From positions 212,778 to 276,777 of the forward strand of contig CACVBU010000019.1 of assembly GCA_902728285.1 (NCBI GenBank): a DNA stretch of 64,000 nt, read 5' to 3'. The DNA is from Clytia hemisphaerica (Eukaryota; Cnidaria; Hydrozoa; Leptothecata; Clytiidae). The position numbers and the translations under genes were made by a program. Shown piece by piece: positions 38,301-48,705 of this stretch. Within the stretch, counting starts at the first letter, position 1; each line of letters begins with the position of its first letter. The notes beneath the pieces are model-generated. The model made no database searches. It was not told where the DNA came from and saw nothing but the letters and a program-made list of their open reading frames with translations.

Positions 38301-41151
38301 AAAAAGAAAGGGGGTGATTTTTTGAACATATTTTTAACTGAAGTTAAGAGAGATTTTTCATGATTTTTATTTGAGAGATCGAACTTATATACTTTCTTTC
38401 TCATTTTTATACTTAATATTACCAAAAATCAGGAAAAAAATAAAAATGAAAAATTTGTTGAGTTCCCCTTTAAGAAAAGTTCACTATCGACCATTCCTTG
38501 TGACAATCGTACAAAAATCATAATCCAATTCAACTCATCAAAAAGCATATAAACCAAAGCAAAGAAAAGTAGCGAAAGAGCAAAAGTTGTTGTCTATTTT
38601 CTGTCATCTTTGTTTTGACAGTTAGAAACAAAAAGCAGTATGGTCCGATCAACAATACGCTTCTGAAACGGCCGACGTTGCCCGATCGACAAGGAGAATA
38701 GAGCGCTGAACGGATATTTACCACAGACGTTTCTCGAAGAAATGACGTCTTTCGCCTCGAAAAAAAGAACATCCTACTGTTTTTACCGACGGAGCTTGAT
38801 TTAAATAGAGACTCATGTACAAACTCACGAAATTGACCAAAACCGGCGTTAGACTTGAAGGAGAAGAAGGAGAAGGAGAAAGATTACCGTTTTAACAAAT
38901 ATTTCCTTCTCAAAGGAAATATTTAAATACTAGAAAATAGTTTTGAGGACACCTTGTTAAAATAGTCCACCTACTGTAGGTTTCGTTTACACAGTGGTCA
39001 TTAACGTGATATTTTAGGGTTATTTCTATAAAGCTAAAGTAGGTATAATTCAGAGACACCCTAATAATTCCCACTACTAGGTTTCGTTTCCTCAGTGGTC
39101 ATTAATGTGATATTTTAGGGTTATCTCTATTTTCTGACACTGACGATGAGTTAAAATAATAATATTACACCTACCATTAAAAAAAGATAACTTAATTGAT
39201 TCTGTATCAAAAACATACTTGAACATGACTGTCCTTGTGGATTCTTCCCGGGAAGCCTCCTTCTTACTCCACAACGCGAAATCACAGTGTTTTACAGTGG
39301 CTAAATGAGTACGTAAGTCACCGACAATCGATTTACAGTCTTGGTAAGGGCATTTGTATTGCCACTTGTTATTAGCTGTTAACAGGTAAATAAAAGTTGT
39401 TAGCAAAATAAATCGAATTTTCTTAATGATACTACGCTTAAATACACTAAGATGCATTTCATTAAAAAAGACTGACTGAATATCTAGATTTGTCGAGTTG
39501 GATATTTTAAAAATCATAAGACAATATTAATATTTTCGAATTTAGATAGAAATAGATGTTAGCACTTACGAATGGAGACCACGGCATCCTTCACGTGAAA
39601 ATATTCCACCAGCTTATCTAAAGAATCAAATAGAGAACTTGCTGAATTTTGATATGATACGAATTCTAAATGTTACAACTCAATTTTCAATGCATGACTG
39701 TTTTCAAGCTGTGCAGATTTTCACTCAAACGAATGAAGAACGACAATAAATTTTTATTCATATTAACGACTGTGCGTTTTAGTGGGAAAATTTAGGGGAC
39801 ATTTTGAGCAATGAAATTTTCCAAATTACCAATTACCTTCTTTAGTTTTTGGTTCACGAGATTTTCGTTTACTGGAAGATTTATCTAGATGAAAATAAGA
39901 AAGTTTTGTGAGAGAATGCTAAGACATGAACAAAATTTGCTTTACTCTTACATACAAAAAATTTTAAACCAATAAATTTGTCTAGCTGTAGGATGTATAG
40001 CGGGATTCAATCAGTAAGGCAACCGATAGTTTATAAATTTTGACTAAGTAACTCTAGCCTTTTCTTACCTATAAATAACTCATCGGTGTCTTCTGGTTCA
40101 TCTTCAGAATATGATTCCTCTTCAGTACGAAAACTGTTCGTTTGAAACTTTTCAAGATTTCCTCTTTCTGCATCTGGTGGAAGAAATTAATCACAACACT
40201 TAATACACCACACTAGAGGCCATGAACGGAATGGCAGTTAGTCCCTGGAGTGTCAAAAAAATGACAAAGCAGAATGAAGTTGAGCCACAGTGTCAGTACT
40301 CGTCTGTAAAACATGAAGGTTAGGAGTCTATTTTGAAATCTCTTAAAAGGTAATTTTTTTTTCAATGATACCTTTTTCTAATCGTTTTAAAGAGAAAAAT
40401 AGATACCATGTCTTCTTGTTTGAAGGAAAGCCTGTAAGCGCTCACGCAATTTCGTTGCCATATAGCGCACATCTTTATGAATTGTGTGTTCTACTGATCT
40501 ATAATAGAGAAAGGTTTACTTTTGATAGATAAAGATTTCCAACAGACATTAATAAGATCAGTGTTAATAATATTTTTGAAAATTAGATCAAAACAATGTT
40601 TCCTAGAAAGTTGAACGGATTTTGCTTGCATAGTAAAATGTGAAATATCCAGATATGACATTGGGTCTTAAGAATACCTTTTTAAGGTGAATAGGTAATG
40701 TTTTAACATGTTTTGATTATTTAAACATCCTGAAATCCATCTTTAACATTTCAAAGTCTTCAAATACAAGAACCTGTTCTTCCTTGTTGTCGTTCTGAAA
40801 GTAAATTCAATTAAAAAATATATCACACTTTACAAAACAGTAGTTTCCGGGTTGAGACCTGTTTATGTCGCTATTTCCTTTGGTTCAGACTGTTTACAAA
40901 AGTATTATGCAAACAATAATGGGATAAATAAGCTGAATTACACAGTGGAAAATACATTTTACCTGGTTGAAGTTTATAACAAATTCTGATGAATAAATAA
41001 AATACTACATATATAAGTTTGAAATCGACGGCAATTAATGAGCAAAAAAATCAGTTAGAAAATTTACCTTCAATTTCAAAAGCTTCATGGCCAGGCGATC
41101 GATTGCTTTTGCCCCTCTTTCGATTGTTTTGGATTCAATTTTTCTCTTCAT
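23397..41151 (-). CDS. Multi-exon tyrosine recombinase-like protein (Crypton-like core), one internal TAG
   Basis: Exons (plus coordinates, 5' to 3'): 41151-41068; 40794-about 40727 (donor uncertain); 40498-40407; 40173-40069; 39884-39837; 39617-39570; 39375-39219; 31167-30918; 30687-30263; 27920-27781; 27476-27292; 26999-26623; 26372-26023; 25879-25841; 25562-25530; 25399-25331; 25189-25124; 24945-24877; 24666-24604; 24451-24185; 23986-23813; 23449-23397. Splice phases agree from exon 3 on (about 1050 codons). N-terminal part: acidic/basic tail, YKCPYQDCKSIVGDLRTHL and VCKIHGICVNKMSKHIKDQH (zinc-finger-like). Exons 9-10: SAM-like helical DNA-binding region. Exons 11-13: recombinase core with Arg in NAARSSNKAEMT, Lys in SEKYKTSLIYGEK, Arg in TRIRHAIATE and Tyr in TTTAKFYIMHF; the usual box His residues are Thr and Asn. 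C-terminus: acidic repeats, then a helical domain. Expected role: site-specific DNA strand exchange; substrate unknown. An in-frame TAG at 26111-26113 would end the protein after about 746 residues. Confidence 0.75.
24604..25399 (-). repeat. Tandemly duplicated exon-intron units in the recombinase gene
   Basis: Four successive exons (25399-25331, 25189-25124, 24945-24877, 24666-24604) encode related acidic modules such as NIDEETSPSPS, EEESQSTNASLDEH and STNASLDEN. The introns between them also match: GCTATC(A/G)CTGAC(A/C) recurs near 24787, 25032 and 25240, and AATAATGCCTACTAT-like runs recur with about 230-bp spacing. All four exons have phase 1 borders and lengths divisible by three, so unit number can change without breaking the frame. 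Confidence 0.75.
26111..26113 (-). other. In-frame TAG codon inside recombinase exon 13
   Basis: The exon reads SKDEEQ-Thr-stop-FKSLKEKIKQNF without losing coding character after the stop, and all later exons keep phase. A CAG-to-TAG change is the simplest explanation. Alternatives are a real 3' end with a separate downstream gene, alternative splicing around it, or readthrough. Confidence 0.7.
27921..30262. other. Intron of the recombinase gene; no other gene seen
   Basis: AT-rich, with only short ORFs of no recognisable content. A stretch at 28340-28800 is less AT-biased but has no coding signature. Confidence 0.45.
31168..33031. other. First part of the 8-kb recombinase intron
   Basis: AT-rich spacer upstream of the OB-fold gene. 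AATATATATAATTTG at about 32958 could be a TATA-like element about 70 bp before that gene's first ATG. No other coding region supported. Confidence 0.35.
33032..34184 (+). CDS. RPA-like OB-fold protein with C-terminal zinc ribbon, nested in an intron
   Basis: Exon 1 (33032-33056) encodes MAENRKRE and splices in phase to 33199 (tattttag acceptor), giving LDSFIQDVSPIKKARRSETR and YFNFRAQSGEAK. This N-terminal pattern is typical of a multicopy OB-fold family seen in cnidarians and other animals. Around 33290-33420 the frame is disturbed: the original reading can be followed into NYKEKQNYRDQSKKDIELGR and the open frame from 33447, so one or two small indels or an unrecognised intron lie there. The 245-codon frame holds an OB fold (EVYINDETECMSLILWE, then VYKCRSLTVKQHF). 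A zinc ribbon follows with CKCGKFVQASKSDYFKCHHC. Expected role: single-stranded DNA binding, as for RPA1 or the RPA-like proteins of some Helitrons. It lies on the opposite strand inside the recombinase intron 39218-31168. Confidence 0.65.
34185..35465. other. AT-rich intronic sequence
   Basis: 3' flank of the OB-fold gene. Short partly repeated segments containing TTTCTTACGAAATATCAA(T/A)AG-like sequence occur near 35030 and 35300. No gene seen. Confidence 0.4.
35470..35669. mobile_element. Fold-back MITE
   Basis: Begins ACCTTAAGTGGATAAATTTT and ends with its inverse AAAATTTATCCACTTAAGGT. Inside, GGATTTAATTTGGCGA-type segments appear several times in both orientations, so the element can form a long imperfect hairpin. 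The flanking octamers ATACCTTA and ATACCCTC agree at six positions, which could be an aged 8-bp duplication. Confidence 0.7.
36600..37255. repeat. Degenerate direct repeats around an inverted-repeat element
   Basis: A motif of about 60 bp containing TTCACGACAAAAGTTTTCCA and CACGTTTTAAATGCACG occurs near 36625, 36680, 37137, 37190 and in part near 37240. Between the two groups lies a segment with terminal inverted repeats (ACTTGGGAC..ACATGGGAC at 36724 against GTCCCATGT..GTCCCAAGT at 37080-37108), probably a MITE of about 385 bp inserted in the array. Confidence 0.6.
37256..37819. other. Intronic spacer
   Basis: No gene or clear repeat recognised. Confidence 0.4.
37820..38473. mobile_element. 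MITE with TTAA target duplication
   Basis: The element (37824-38469, 646 bp) starts AGGGGAACTCAACAAATTTT and ends with the exact 20-bp inverse, directly flanked by TTAA on both sides (37820-37823 and 38470-38473). TTAA duplication is the hallmark of piggyBac and Kolobok transposons; the AGGG terminus favours Kolobok slightly. It encodes nothing I can support and would depend on a transposase elsewhere. Confidence 0.85.
38973..39132. repeat. Two-copy direct repeat, about 103-bp spacing
   Basis: CAGTGGTCATTAA(C/T)GTGATATT followed by TTAGGGTTAT(T/C)TCTAT occurs at about 38990 and 39093. It is a local duplication inside the recombinase intron. Confidence 0.65.
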
Positions 41152-41557
41152 TTCTTAAATAAAATGGATATTTTTAATATTTCTCAAACCGCTAGAAAGA
41201 CCTGTAAAATTGGATAGCTTAACTAACTAGTAAAAATAACGATTTCTTGTAAGTGACCAGAAATAACATATAAATAAAGCTAAATAAAAACTTGTTCAAT
41301 AAGTAAAATCTAACCCTTTGAGTAATCTTCTTTTGGCTTAGATGTTTTTTACAAGAAACAAGAATATATTTACCAGTACATCGTTTTAAACTGGTGTAAT
41401 AAGGCTAACTATATAATACAAATTTACAGAGTTAAAAATGTTTGGGTCAAATATTTACAGTTAAAAAAAACTAGAATAAAAATATAGTATACATACTAAG
41501 GATATTTCCTAAGCGCCAAAAATAGGGAAGTAAATGAAAATAAAAATATATTTAGAT

Positions 41558-43884
41558 TTTGATATTTGTTGTTAAGAGGCTTGTTGATATATCCTCGTTA
41601 ATGTTCAGGTCTTTCTTACAGAAGACTGATCTGCTACCACGTAGACAGATACCTACAGCTTTGCAAAGCCCAATGGATAGCTTTTGCCTCATCCAGGTGA
41701 TTACTTCACTGTATGGCTTGTCCTGTTTGCTTGCCATCATTTCGGCCAAACGCGAGATAAATTTTGTACATTCACGTCCCATGCCGCCAGTCGCAGAGAA
41801 GACCAAAGGTGTGAACGATCCATGTTCAATCTCTAACACACGTTGGTTGTATGCTCTCTTCTTTTCCCGTTCGTTTGAATCAAAACACTTCTTGAGGTCC
41901 TGGGAGACATGTCGTTTTGCAAGTGGGTTAAAAACCTTTATGTCGAAGAATGCAGACTGACCTGTCTGCCAGAAACCTCTGGCGTGGATGTCCAAGCGTG
42001 CTTCGTCCCCAGTGATTGCACTGACTTCATGTAGATCTTCACCAGTCAGGGGATGGAGGGCGGGTTCGATTACTACATCTTTACAGATGGTTTTAAGCAT
42101 CAATGCAATGGTGTTTCGAAGTTCATTGTGTCGTAATGACACAAATCCCCCCTTTTTCCGCAAGGAAAGTTTCCTTCACAACAATCCACGTTTTTCCAGC
42201 ATTTGGAAAATAGCCATAGCTAGGTCCCAGCTGGCAAAGTTTGTCCCACCAGCGACGGAGACCTCTGAGTGTGCCTGCTGCTGTTATGTCATCAGCATAG
42301 GCAGCACTCTTGGTTGTGAGATTTTCTTGGTTAGAGAACTCAACGAGTGTAAGAAGTAGTGGTATGGTGGCTATTGCATAGGTTGCCATGGCTACTGGGT
42401 CACCTTGGGTTGTGCCTTCCCTAGATTTTAATTCTCCTCCACCGGCGATGAATAAACGAGAGTCAGTTGAATAGCAGTTGTTCACAAACGTTGCTATCAC
42501 CGGACAAATAATCTTTATGTTGTGGAGGAAGAGTTTTCGGTTGACCGAGTTAAAGGCGTTAGTAGCATCTACTAGCAGCACTGCCTCTGTAGATTCTTCA
42601 TGGTCAAAAATCTGTTTCATAGCATGGACTAGTGCTTCACAACCTGCTTCGTGACCCGCACAGACTTGAAGAGAACCTACTGAAGACATAATTTCATCTT
42701 TAGTTGTAGCTGTAATTGTTTTCCCAATAATTCTGCGAAGTACCTCTCCTATTCCAATGGGACGCAGTCCTGGATTTTTGTCGAGGGGAATCAGTCGGCA
42801 TGCTAAAAAGGCCTCCAAGCTGTTTGGGTCATGATCAGTAATGCATAGCTTTTTACACATGTCAGCAAGTGCTGTACAGAGATCATCACTACTCTTACCA
42901 AAACTTTTCGAAGTGAGTATCCTTCGCCACCCAAATGCATCTAGACCGGATGGCCCTGACCCTCCCTTTGTCTTGGCTGCAGCTGTTCTTATTGAAGCTG
43001 CATTTATGGACTCAAACCTTACATGATGTACTTTAGTAAGTTGGTCTGCAAATAATAAGTTAGGGTCAGGGTCTTTGGGTGGTGGATGTTTTTCTCTCAG
43101 AAGATTTAGGGTTTTCGAGTCAAGCGGAAGTATGCCATTTTGCATGTTGTCCGAAAGTAATTTCAGAGCTGAGTTGATCTCACCTTTTTTGATCAAATTA
43201 CGAAATGATTTGGAAAGCTCAGCAATGGTTTTTTGCCCCCAAGAAATTTAAGTTGACTTTGAATAGTTTCACCTTCATGTACAAGCTCCTCAATGTTGCC
43301 ATTTTTCCATAGCAATAAGCGCCGCTCTAAGGCCAATAGATGGTCTTTAGCTTTAGAGGTTTTAGATGGCTTTTGAAGGAGTAAGCATGGCATGACCATA
43401 AGAGCTTTGAGTGAGATCAACTTTAGGGGAGAACGTTGTTCCATTCCCCCACAAGCCTTGTCATCTCATCTATAAATTCTTTTCCTGCCTTTCCGGAGGG
43501 AAGCAGAAAAATATTTTTTTTCCAATGCACAATTTTTTCATATGCTTTGTTCAAGTTTTTTTCAAAAGTATCAGACTCATGGTTTCCCCATGTATATTTT
43601 GATGAGATTATGCCATTTGAAGTATTATCTGTTTGCCCTTGTGGTGTGACAATATCTTCTGCTGGAAGGCTAGATGCTGGCATAATGTTTTCCTGAGCTT
43701 GACTCTGAACACTACGAGAAACCTCATTTTGTGATTGTGGTATTCTTTTTTTGCACTTTGGAAGGTGTTCTAAATAGTATCGCTCAATCTTGTATTTTTT
43801 GTTGCAGTCCTTACAAGAAAATTTGTATCCACTTACATTTTGACTCATGGTTTCTCGATTCTTGTGTTTTCTGATTGTATACAA
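41558..43884 (-). pseudogene. Non-LTR retrotransposon: zinc finger, RT and C-terminal nuclease-like domain
   Basis: From 43884 leftward: a C2H2-like finger in the first frame (FSCKDCNKKYKIERYYLEHL, Cys-x2-Cys then His and Cys), a polar linker, a short basic piece (43444-43193), and then a 357-codon RT frame (43196-42123). The RT shows GGSGPSGLDAFGWRRIL, RLIPLDKNPGLRPIGIGE, LLVDATNAFNSVNRKL (first Asp), EGTTQGDP and SAAYADDITAAG (YADD). The last frame (42163-41552) has DEARLDIHARGFWQTGQ followed by AFFDIKVFNP, an Asp..Asp-x-Lys arrangement like PD-(D/E)XK nucleases, and HGSFTPLVFSATGGMGRE. The order finger, RT, nuclease resembles R2/NeSL-type elements with restriction-like endonucleases; the exact clade is not assigned. 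Frame breaks at about 43440, 43195 and 42140 make it inactive. It lies just upstream of the recombinase gene. Confidence 0.8.
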
Positions 43885-45172
43885 AGAGCTCGTGTTTTTT
43901 TGGTTTGTTCAAGGCCCAATTTCTCCTACCTCTCCCTTGCCAAAAAGAGCTAATTGTAACAGATACCTCTCTTGTGTCTAGAAGTTGATAAATCTTTTGG
44001 TTGTATTCACTCTTCTGGTGATATTCCATTGACTTTTTCCAAACCAAGACAAATAATCATAAAAAATTCACTAAGATACGTCCGTCATTTTGTTCGTAAT
44101 TTTACTTTTTACGCTGCTGGCTTAGATGTTTCAGGGTTAACGTCGTCTTTTTTCTTTTTATTAGGAGGTTCTATATAAAGTCAAGTGAGAGTCATGTTAT
44201 TGGCTATTCATCACATTAAGTAGATAGAAGTAAGAAAAAGTTGAAAGTAGCTTGTAAAAGAGGATAAGAATCCTTCTAACACGAATCCACTCGCTGATGT
44301 CAAAAAATGATATAAAACATTGGATATACAGTTATTCACATTCCTTTAAATTTGCTTCAAAAAAGCAATATAATTAGCTATAAGCAAAAAGCTCGTACCA
44401 GAATTTTTGAAAATTGGGAAAAATTGAAGGTCCTCAAATCTTTTGATAACCTATTTTTATGGATAGGTATATCACTCATGGACAAAGGGCAAAAAAAATC
44501 AGAGCTTAATCTATTTTCAATTTTTTTTTAATGTTGCGCGGCATACACAAGGGTAGACGCAAGATTTATGAAATACACATTATGGTTATGTAAGGTATAA
44601 AACAACATTTAATGTTTTTTTCTTTTCCAGATTAACTTGAAAATGATGGAATAGTCCCACAATAGCTTACCAAAACAAAAAAAGTGAATAAAAATTTTTT
44701 TTCATTTTTCAATCCTTATATTGTGAGAATAAGAGTTTAAAAAGGCTTCAAATTTGCTTCAGAGGGAAGAGGGATGCTTGTAGGGTAGAAATTATCACGA
44801 GTTTGTTAGTTTCATAATGGATTTCATCCAATACGTCAGTCTTTCAGGTTGCTCATATTTTCCGTCACGCCGTAACGAAAACTATTTTTTAACCCAGATA
44901 GTAAAATTTTGAGACTTTAGACCTTTTTCTCACTCTTGGGATGTTTTATAATCTTGATCTAAACTGAAGCATGCTGTTTATGACTTTTCAATGCCTATCT
45001 CAGTTTCTGAAGTCTCTCCCACATCTCACTATAAGGCAAAAGTTTGTCGGGTGAAACGTTTTGACGTTTTCGTCATTATTGATATTAAATATATTGATGT
45101 TTGTTCTCGTTTAGACTCTAAGAAAAAATTAGCAAAACAGAATAAGATATAGCATTGTAAAAGTAAAATACT
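43885..45172. other. Spacer with no supported gene
   Basis: 43890-44180 may hold the 5' part of the retrotransposon, since minus-strand codons read a Lys/Arg-rich peptide. The remainder is AT-rich with no recognisable feature. Confidence 0.35.
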
Positions 45173-46670
45173 ATGGAAAGGCCAAAGAAAGAGAACCCAA
45201 CAAGTAATGCAGAAAGAATAAGAAAGTGGAGATCAAAAGAAGGTAATATGAAAGGAATTTTTGTAATAATAGAAAAATTGACTAACTGGCCTGCAATAGT
45301 TTCAACTCTTTAAGCAAATTTCCATTTTATTCAGTTAACAATTTTTGAAAGTCTAAACACATTTCTATTTAGAAAACTCTTTTTTTTATATTAGATTAAA
45401 TATAAATATAAATATAAACAAAGACCAGTTCTAGAGGCCCACGGCGTGCCTGAACTTTGTATTCGTTGTAATAATAATAATAATAATAACTGATTTCCTA
45501 ATTTTCTCTAATTTTGAAGGTAATCGGGAAGCAGAAAATTTGAAACAGCGCGAGGCAAGAAAGGCAATTGCAGGAAAGAGAAGTGATGAAGAACGGATAA
45601 GGAAAAGGGAACAAGATAGAGTACGGAAAGCTAAATGGAGACTAGATATTTCTAGACAGAAGAAATATGGGCTGAAGGTTAAAGACAGGCATAGAAAAGC
45701 AAACAGCAAAGAAGGAGCCAGCATTGAAACTTCGACAGAGCGTGTCAGAGAGCATAGAGCTCTGAAAGTGAAAATGAACTTCGGAAAGAACAGAATTGTG
45801 AAGGCTAAAAGGTCAATAATGAGTTCGTTATCTACTCTCTCTCCTCAAAGTAAAGTTAGTGCAATAGTCGATTGCTCAAATACACTAACTCCAGGCTCAA
45901 AGATGGCAGTTGCCAATCAAGTGGACACTGAAAAAACTCTTTTTAATTCCCTTTCAAAAAACCGTGACCATGTTTCCAACGCAGCTCGACGAATGTTAAT
46001 GAGTGATATTGTACAAAAATCTGGCTCAGTAAGATCAGCGAAAAAGTCAAATCGTAGATTGAGTTGGAGATCACTCAAAAGTGCATCCTCAATGGACATT
46101 AATGACATCACAAAACATTACAAAACAAAAAAAGTTTACAAAAAAGACTCCAAAAAACACAAGCTTGTTGTTGAATTTTTTAACCAAGACAATATTTCGA
46201 GACAACTTCCGTATAAAAATCAAACGCGTAAAATAAAAGATGCCAATGGAAACATTATTCGGGTACCTGTTCGGGTAATGGAGGTAACCCTTGACAAAGC
46301 TTATAAGCTGTTTAAGTCAAAAAATCCTAGCTCCAAAATTTGTAAGCGCAGCTTTGAGTCAATGGGGCCCAAATACATAAGACTCCGTCGATACGCTCAG
46401 CGACTTCAGTGCTGCTGCACTTATCATACCAATATGGACTATTTGCGCCAGTGTATTAATCTTCTCTTCAGAAAAAACAACAAGCCCAGCCCATTTCCCA
46501 ATAGTGAGGCTTTAGTTTCAGCTGCCATTTGCAATCCATCATCTACAAAATGTATTTACAGAAGCGAGCTATTTTTTGCTTCGGATTTTAAAACAGTTCA
46601 ACCACACAGCCCAAGGCAAAATTTGCCGTCACTTTTTTCCTTCTTGCGCTCGCGGCGCTCACAGTGGTGA
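45173..46670 (+). pseudogene. Basic transposon-type protein, 3' truncated
   Basis: Exon 1 (45173-45242) encodes MERPKKENPTSNAERIRKWR and splices in phase (gaag/gtaata to ttttgaag at 45519) into a long exon. The N-terminus is a basic helical repeat region (KREQDRVRKAKWR, KVKDRHRKA), like the lysine/arginine-rich leaders of a family of transposon proteins widespread in cnidarians and fish. Further on, KLVVEFFNQDNISRQLPYKN and RVPVRVMEVTLDKAYKLFK precede SFESMGPKYIRLRRYAQRLQ and the CCCTYHTNMDYLRQ cysteine/histidine motif of that family. The rest of the usual protein, a DDE-like catalytic region, is absent. At about 46575 the frame runs into a repeat also seen at 55636, and the last ~30 codons are not family sequence. 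I do not know the transposon superfamily. Confidence 0.6.
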
Positions 46671-47136
46671 TAGGACCATAATGGTAGCTACGAGCTGCGG
46701 ATACAAGGGACCCGGATACAATATGCGATACAGGTCTACAAGAAAATGTTTTTATTTAAATTTTAGCTAGTTAAACAGATGATTAATTGGATGATTGACT
46801 CCCTGGTATAGATCGAATGTTGTAATATTATTTGATATCACAGTTATAATATTTTTATATTATCCCCATCAGCCCGCAATAGCCTTGGCTTTGTTGTTTT
46901 TTAGGCCACAGGTCCATGCAGTCCCAGCCAGGCAGTCAGTCTGACTCAGTCTGTCTTTCTAGACTAGATCCTGATCTGTATGCTATGGATGGAACATGGA
47001 GAGTTGCATTGAGGTAGGGTAACATAGGGTAGAAGTATTTTCAAAAGTTTGAAGCAACAAAGATAAAAGGGAAGGTGTTGTGCTTTTGTGGCCAGCCCAG
47101 CAGCCCAGCCCAGCCAGCTAGTCAGCCAGCCAGACG
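46671..47136. other. Repeat-rich spacer
   Basis: CAGCCCAGCC/CAGCCAG and CAGTCAGTC simple-sequence runs at 46920-46960 and 47090-47135. No gene. Confidence 0.5.
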
Positions 47137-47577
47137 ACCCTGCCGATGCACCGGACAGGCAAAATGTCCAGTGTTTAATTGGCCGTATATCTCACACCTG
47201 ACATACACCAGACAAAAATAGGACCCTGCCGACGCACCGGACTTAAAGAACACCGGACACGCGAAAGTCCGGTGTAAAATGAGAATTTTTTTTACCACCG
47301 GACAATCTCTACACCAGACTTAAGGAAGTCGGATGTCCGGTGTTTCTTAATTTTTTGTTTCGTAAATGTCAGGCGTCCAAAATTCCCTGTATGTAACACC
47401 GGACTGACACCGGACTTATTGCGTCCGTTGTAGCGAAAGGATACTTTTTGCCACTGGACAAATACACCGGACAGTCCGGTGCGTCAGCAGCGTCCTACAA
47501 AAATGACCAGTGCAATCAAAGGATACTTTTCGACACACCAGACAACGGCACCGGACTGTCTGGTACATCGGCAGGGT
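47137..47577. mobile_element. Nested inverted-repeat element rich in CACCGGAC motifs
   Basis: The outer ends are ACCCTGCCGATGCACCGGAC (47137) and its near inverse (..TGGTACATCGGCAGGGT, ending 47577). A second pair lies inside (GGACCCTGCCGACGCACCGG at 47221 and CCGGTGCGTCAGCAGCGTCC ending 47495). Between and within them CACCGGAC or GTCCGGTG, with one-base variants, appears more than ten times. This looks like one MITE inserted in a relative, or a fold-back element with repeated internal TIR motifs. Confidence 0.65.
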
Positions 47578-47879
47578 GGTCCAGCCAGTCAGTCAGGTAG
47601 GCAGGACAGTGTAGGGTAGGTAGGCAGGTTGATGAATTTGTTCATACATTTAGCTATAGAAGTTGGGTATATACTTGCATGGGCCCCGTCAACAGTTGGG
47701 TGATATTTTTTTCCAAAATAATGGCCCCTCACTCAAAATGTCTCGCCAGGGCCCCCATGACTTACTTGTTGAACTTAGAGATATGAGAGAATCATAAATG
47801 AATTTTTAAAAAGCATGATGTAATTGTTTGTAATTTTAAAGAATTATTCTCAACTTCAGTTGAGCTAGAATCTGAGAAT

Positions 47880-47912
47880 GTCTGTGTGTCTGTGTGTGTG
47901 TGTGTGTGTCTG
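47880..47912. repeat. TG microsatellite
   Basis: Interrupted (TG)n run that starts the neighbouring minisatellite. Confidence 0.85.
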
Positions 47913-47920
47913 TCACCAAA

Positions 47921-48705
47921 ACTTTGGGGCAGGCTGGAGACTTCAAAAATGGTTCGATTTGGCTGAAATTTTGCACACTTGATCCTTGGGCAAATCCCTG
48001 GGGGTGTTTTTTTCATTTTTTCAAAATTTTAATTTTTGGGGCCTGGGTACGAGTTTTTCGCCAAATCGAGGCTAAAACTTTGGGGCAGGCTGGAGACTTC
48101 AAAAATGGTCCGATTTGGCTGAAATTTTGCACACTTGATCCTTTGGCAAATCCCTGGGGGTGTTTTTTTCATTTTTTCAAAATTTTAATTTTTGGGGCCT
48201 GGGGACGAATTTTTGGCCAAAACGAGGCTAAAACTTTGGGGCAGGCTGGAGACTTCAAATATGGTCCGATTTGGCTGAAATTTTGCACACTTGATCCTTG
48301 GGCAATGCCCTGGGGTTTTTTTTTTCATTTTTTCAAAATTTTAATTTTTGGGGCCTGGGGACGAGTTTTTCGCCAAAGCGAGGCTAAAACTTTGGGGCAG
48401 GCTGGAGACTTCAAAAATGGTCCGATTTGGCTGAAATTTTGCACACTTGATCCTTGGGCAAATCCCTGGGGGTGTTTTTTTGATTTTTTCAAAATTTTGA
48501 TTTTTGGGGCCTGGGGACGAGTTTTTCGCCAAAACGAGGCTAAAACTTTGGGGCAGGCTGGAGACTTCAAAAATGGTCCGATTGGGCTGAAATTTTGCAC
48601 ACTTGATCCTTTGGCAAATCCCTGGGGGTGTTTTTTTTTATTTTTAGAAAATTATCATTTTTGGGGCCTGGGGACGAGTTTTTAGCCTAAACGAGGCTAA
48701 AACTC
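47921..48705. repeat. 156-bp tandem array, five copies
   Basis: ACTTTGGGGCAGGCTGGAGA starts at 47921, 48077, 48233, 48389 and 48545, exactly 156 bp apart. Each unit contains GATTTGGCTGAAATTTTGCA (one base changed in the last copy) and TTTTTGGGGCCTGGG. Because 156 is a multiple of three, a 263-codon frame (47894-48685) stays open through all five copies. Open frames on the other strand show this is not evidence for a protein. The last unit decays near 48640. Confidence 0.9.

Noticed and set aside
47894-48685. 263-codon ORF as a repeat protein gene
   Set aside because: It exists only because the 156-bp repeat is a multiple of three; other frames and the minus strand are open too, and there is no sensible start or domain.
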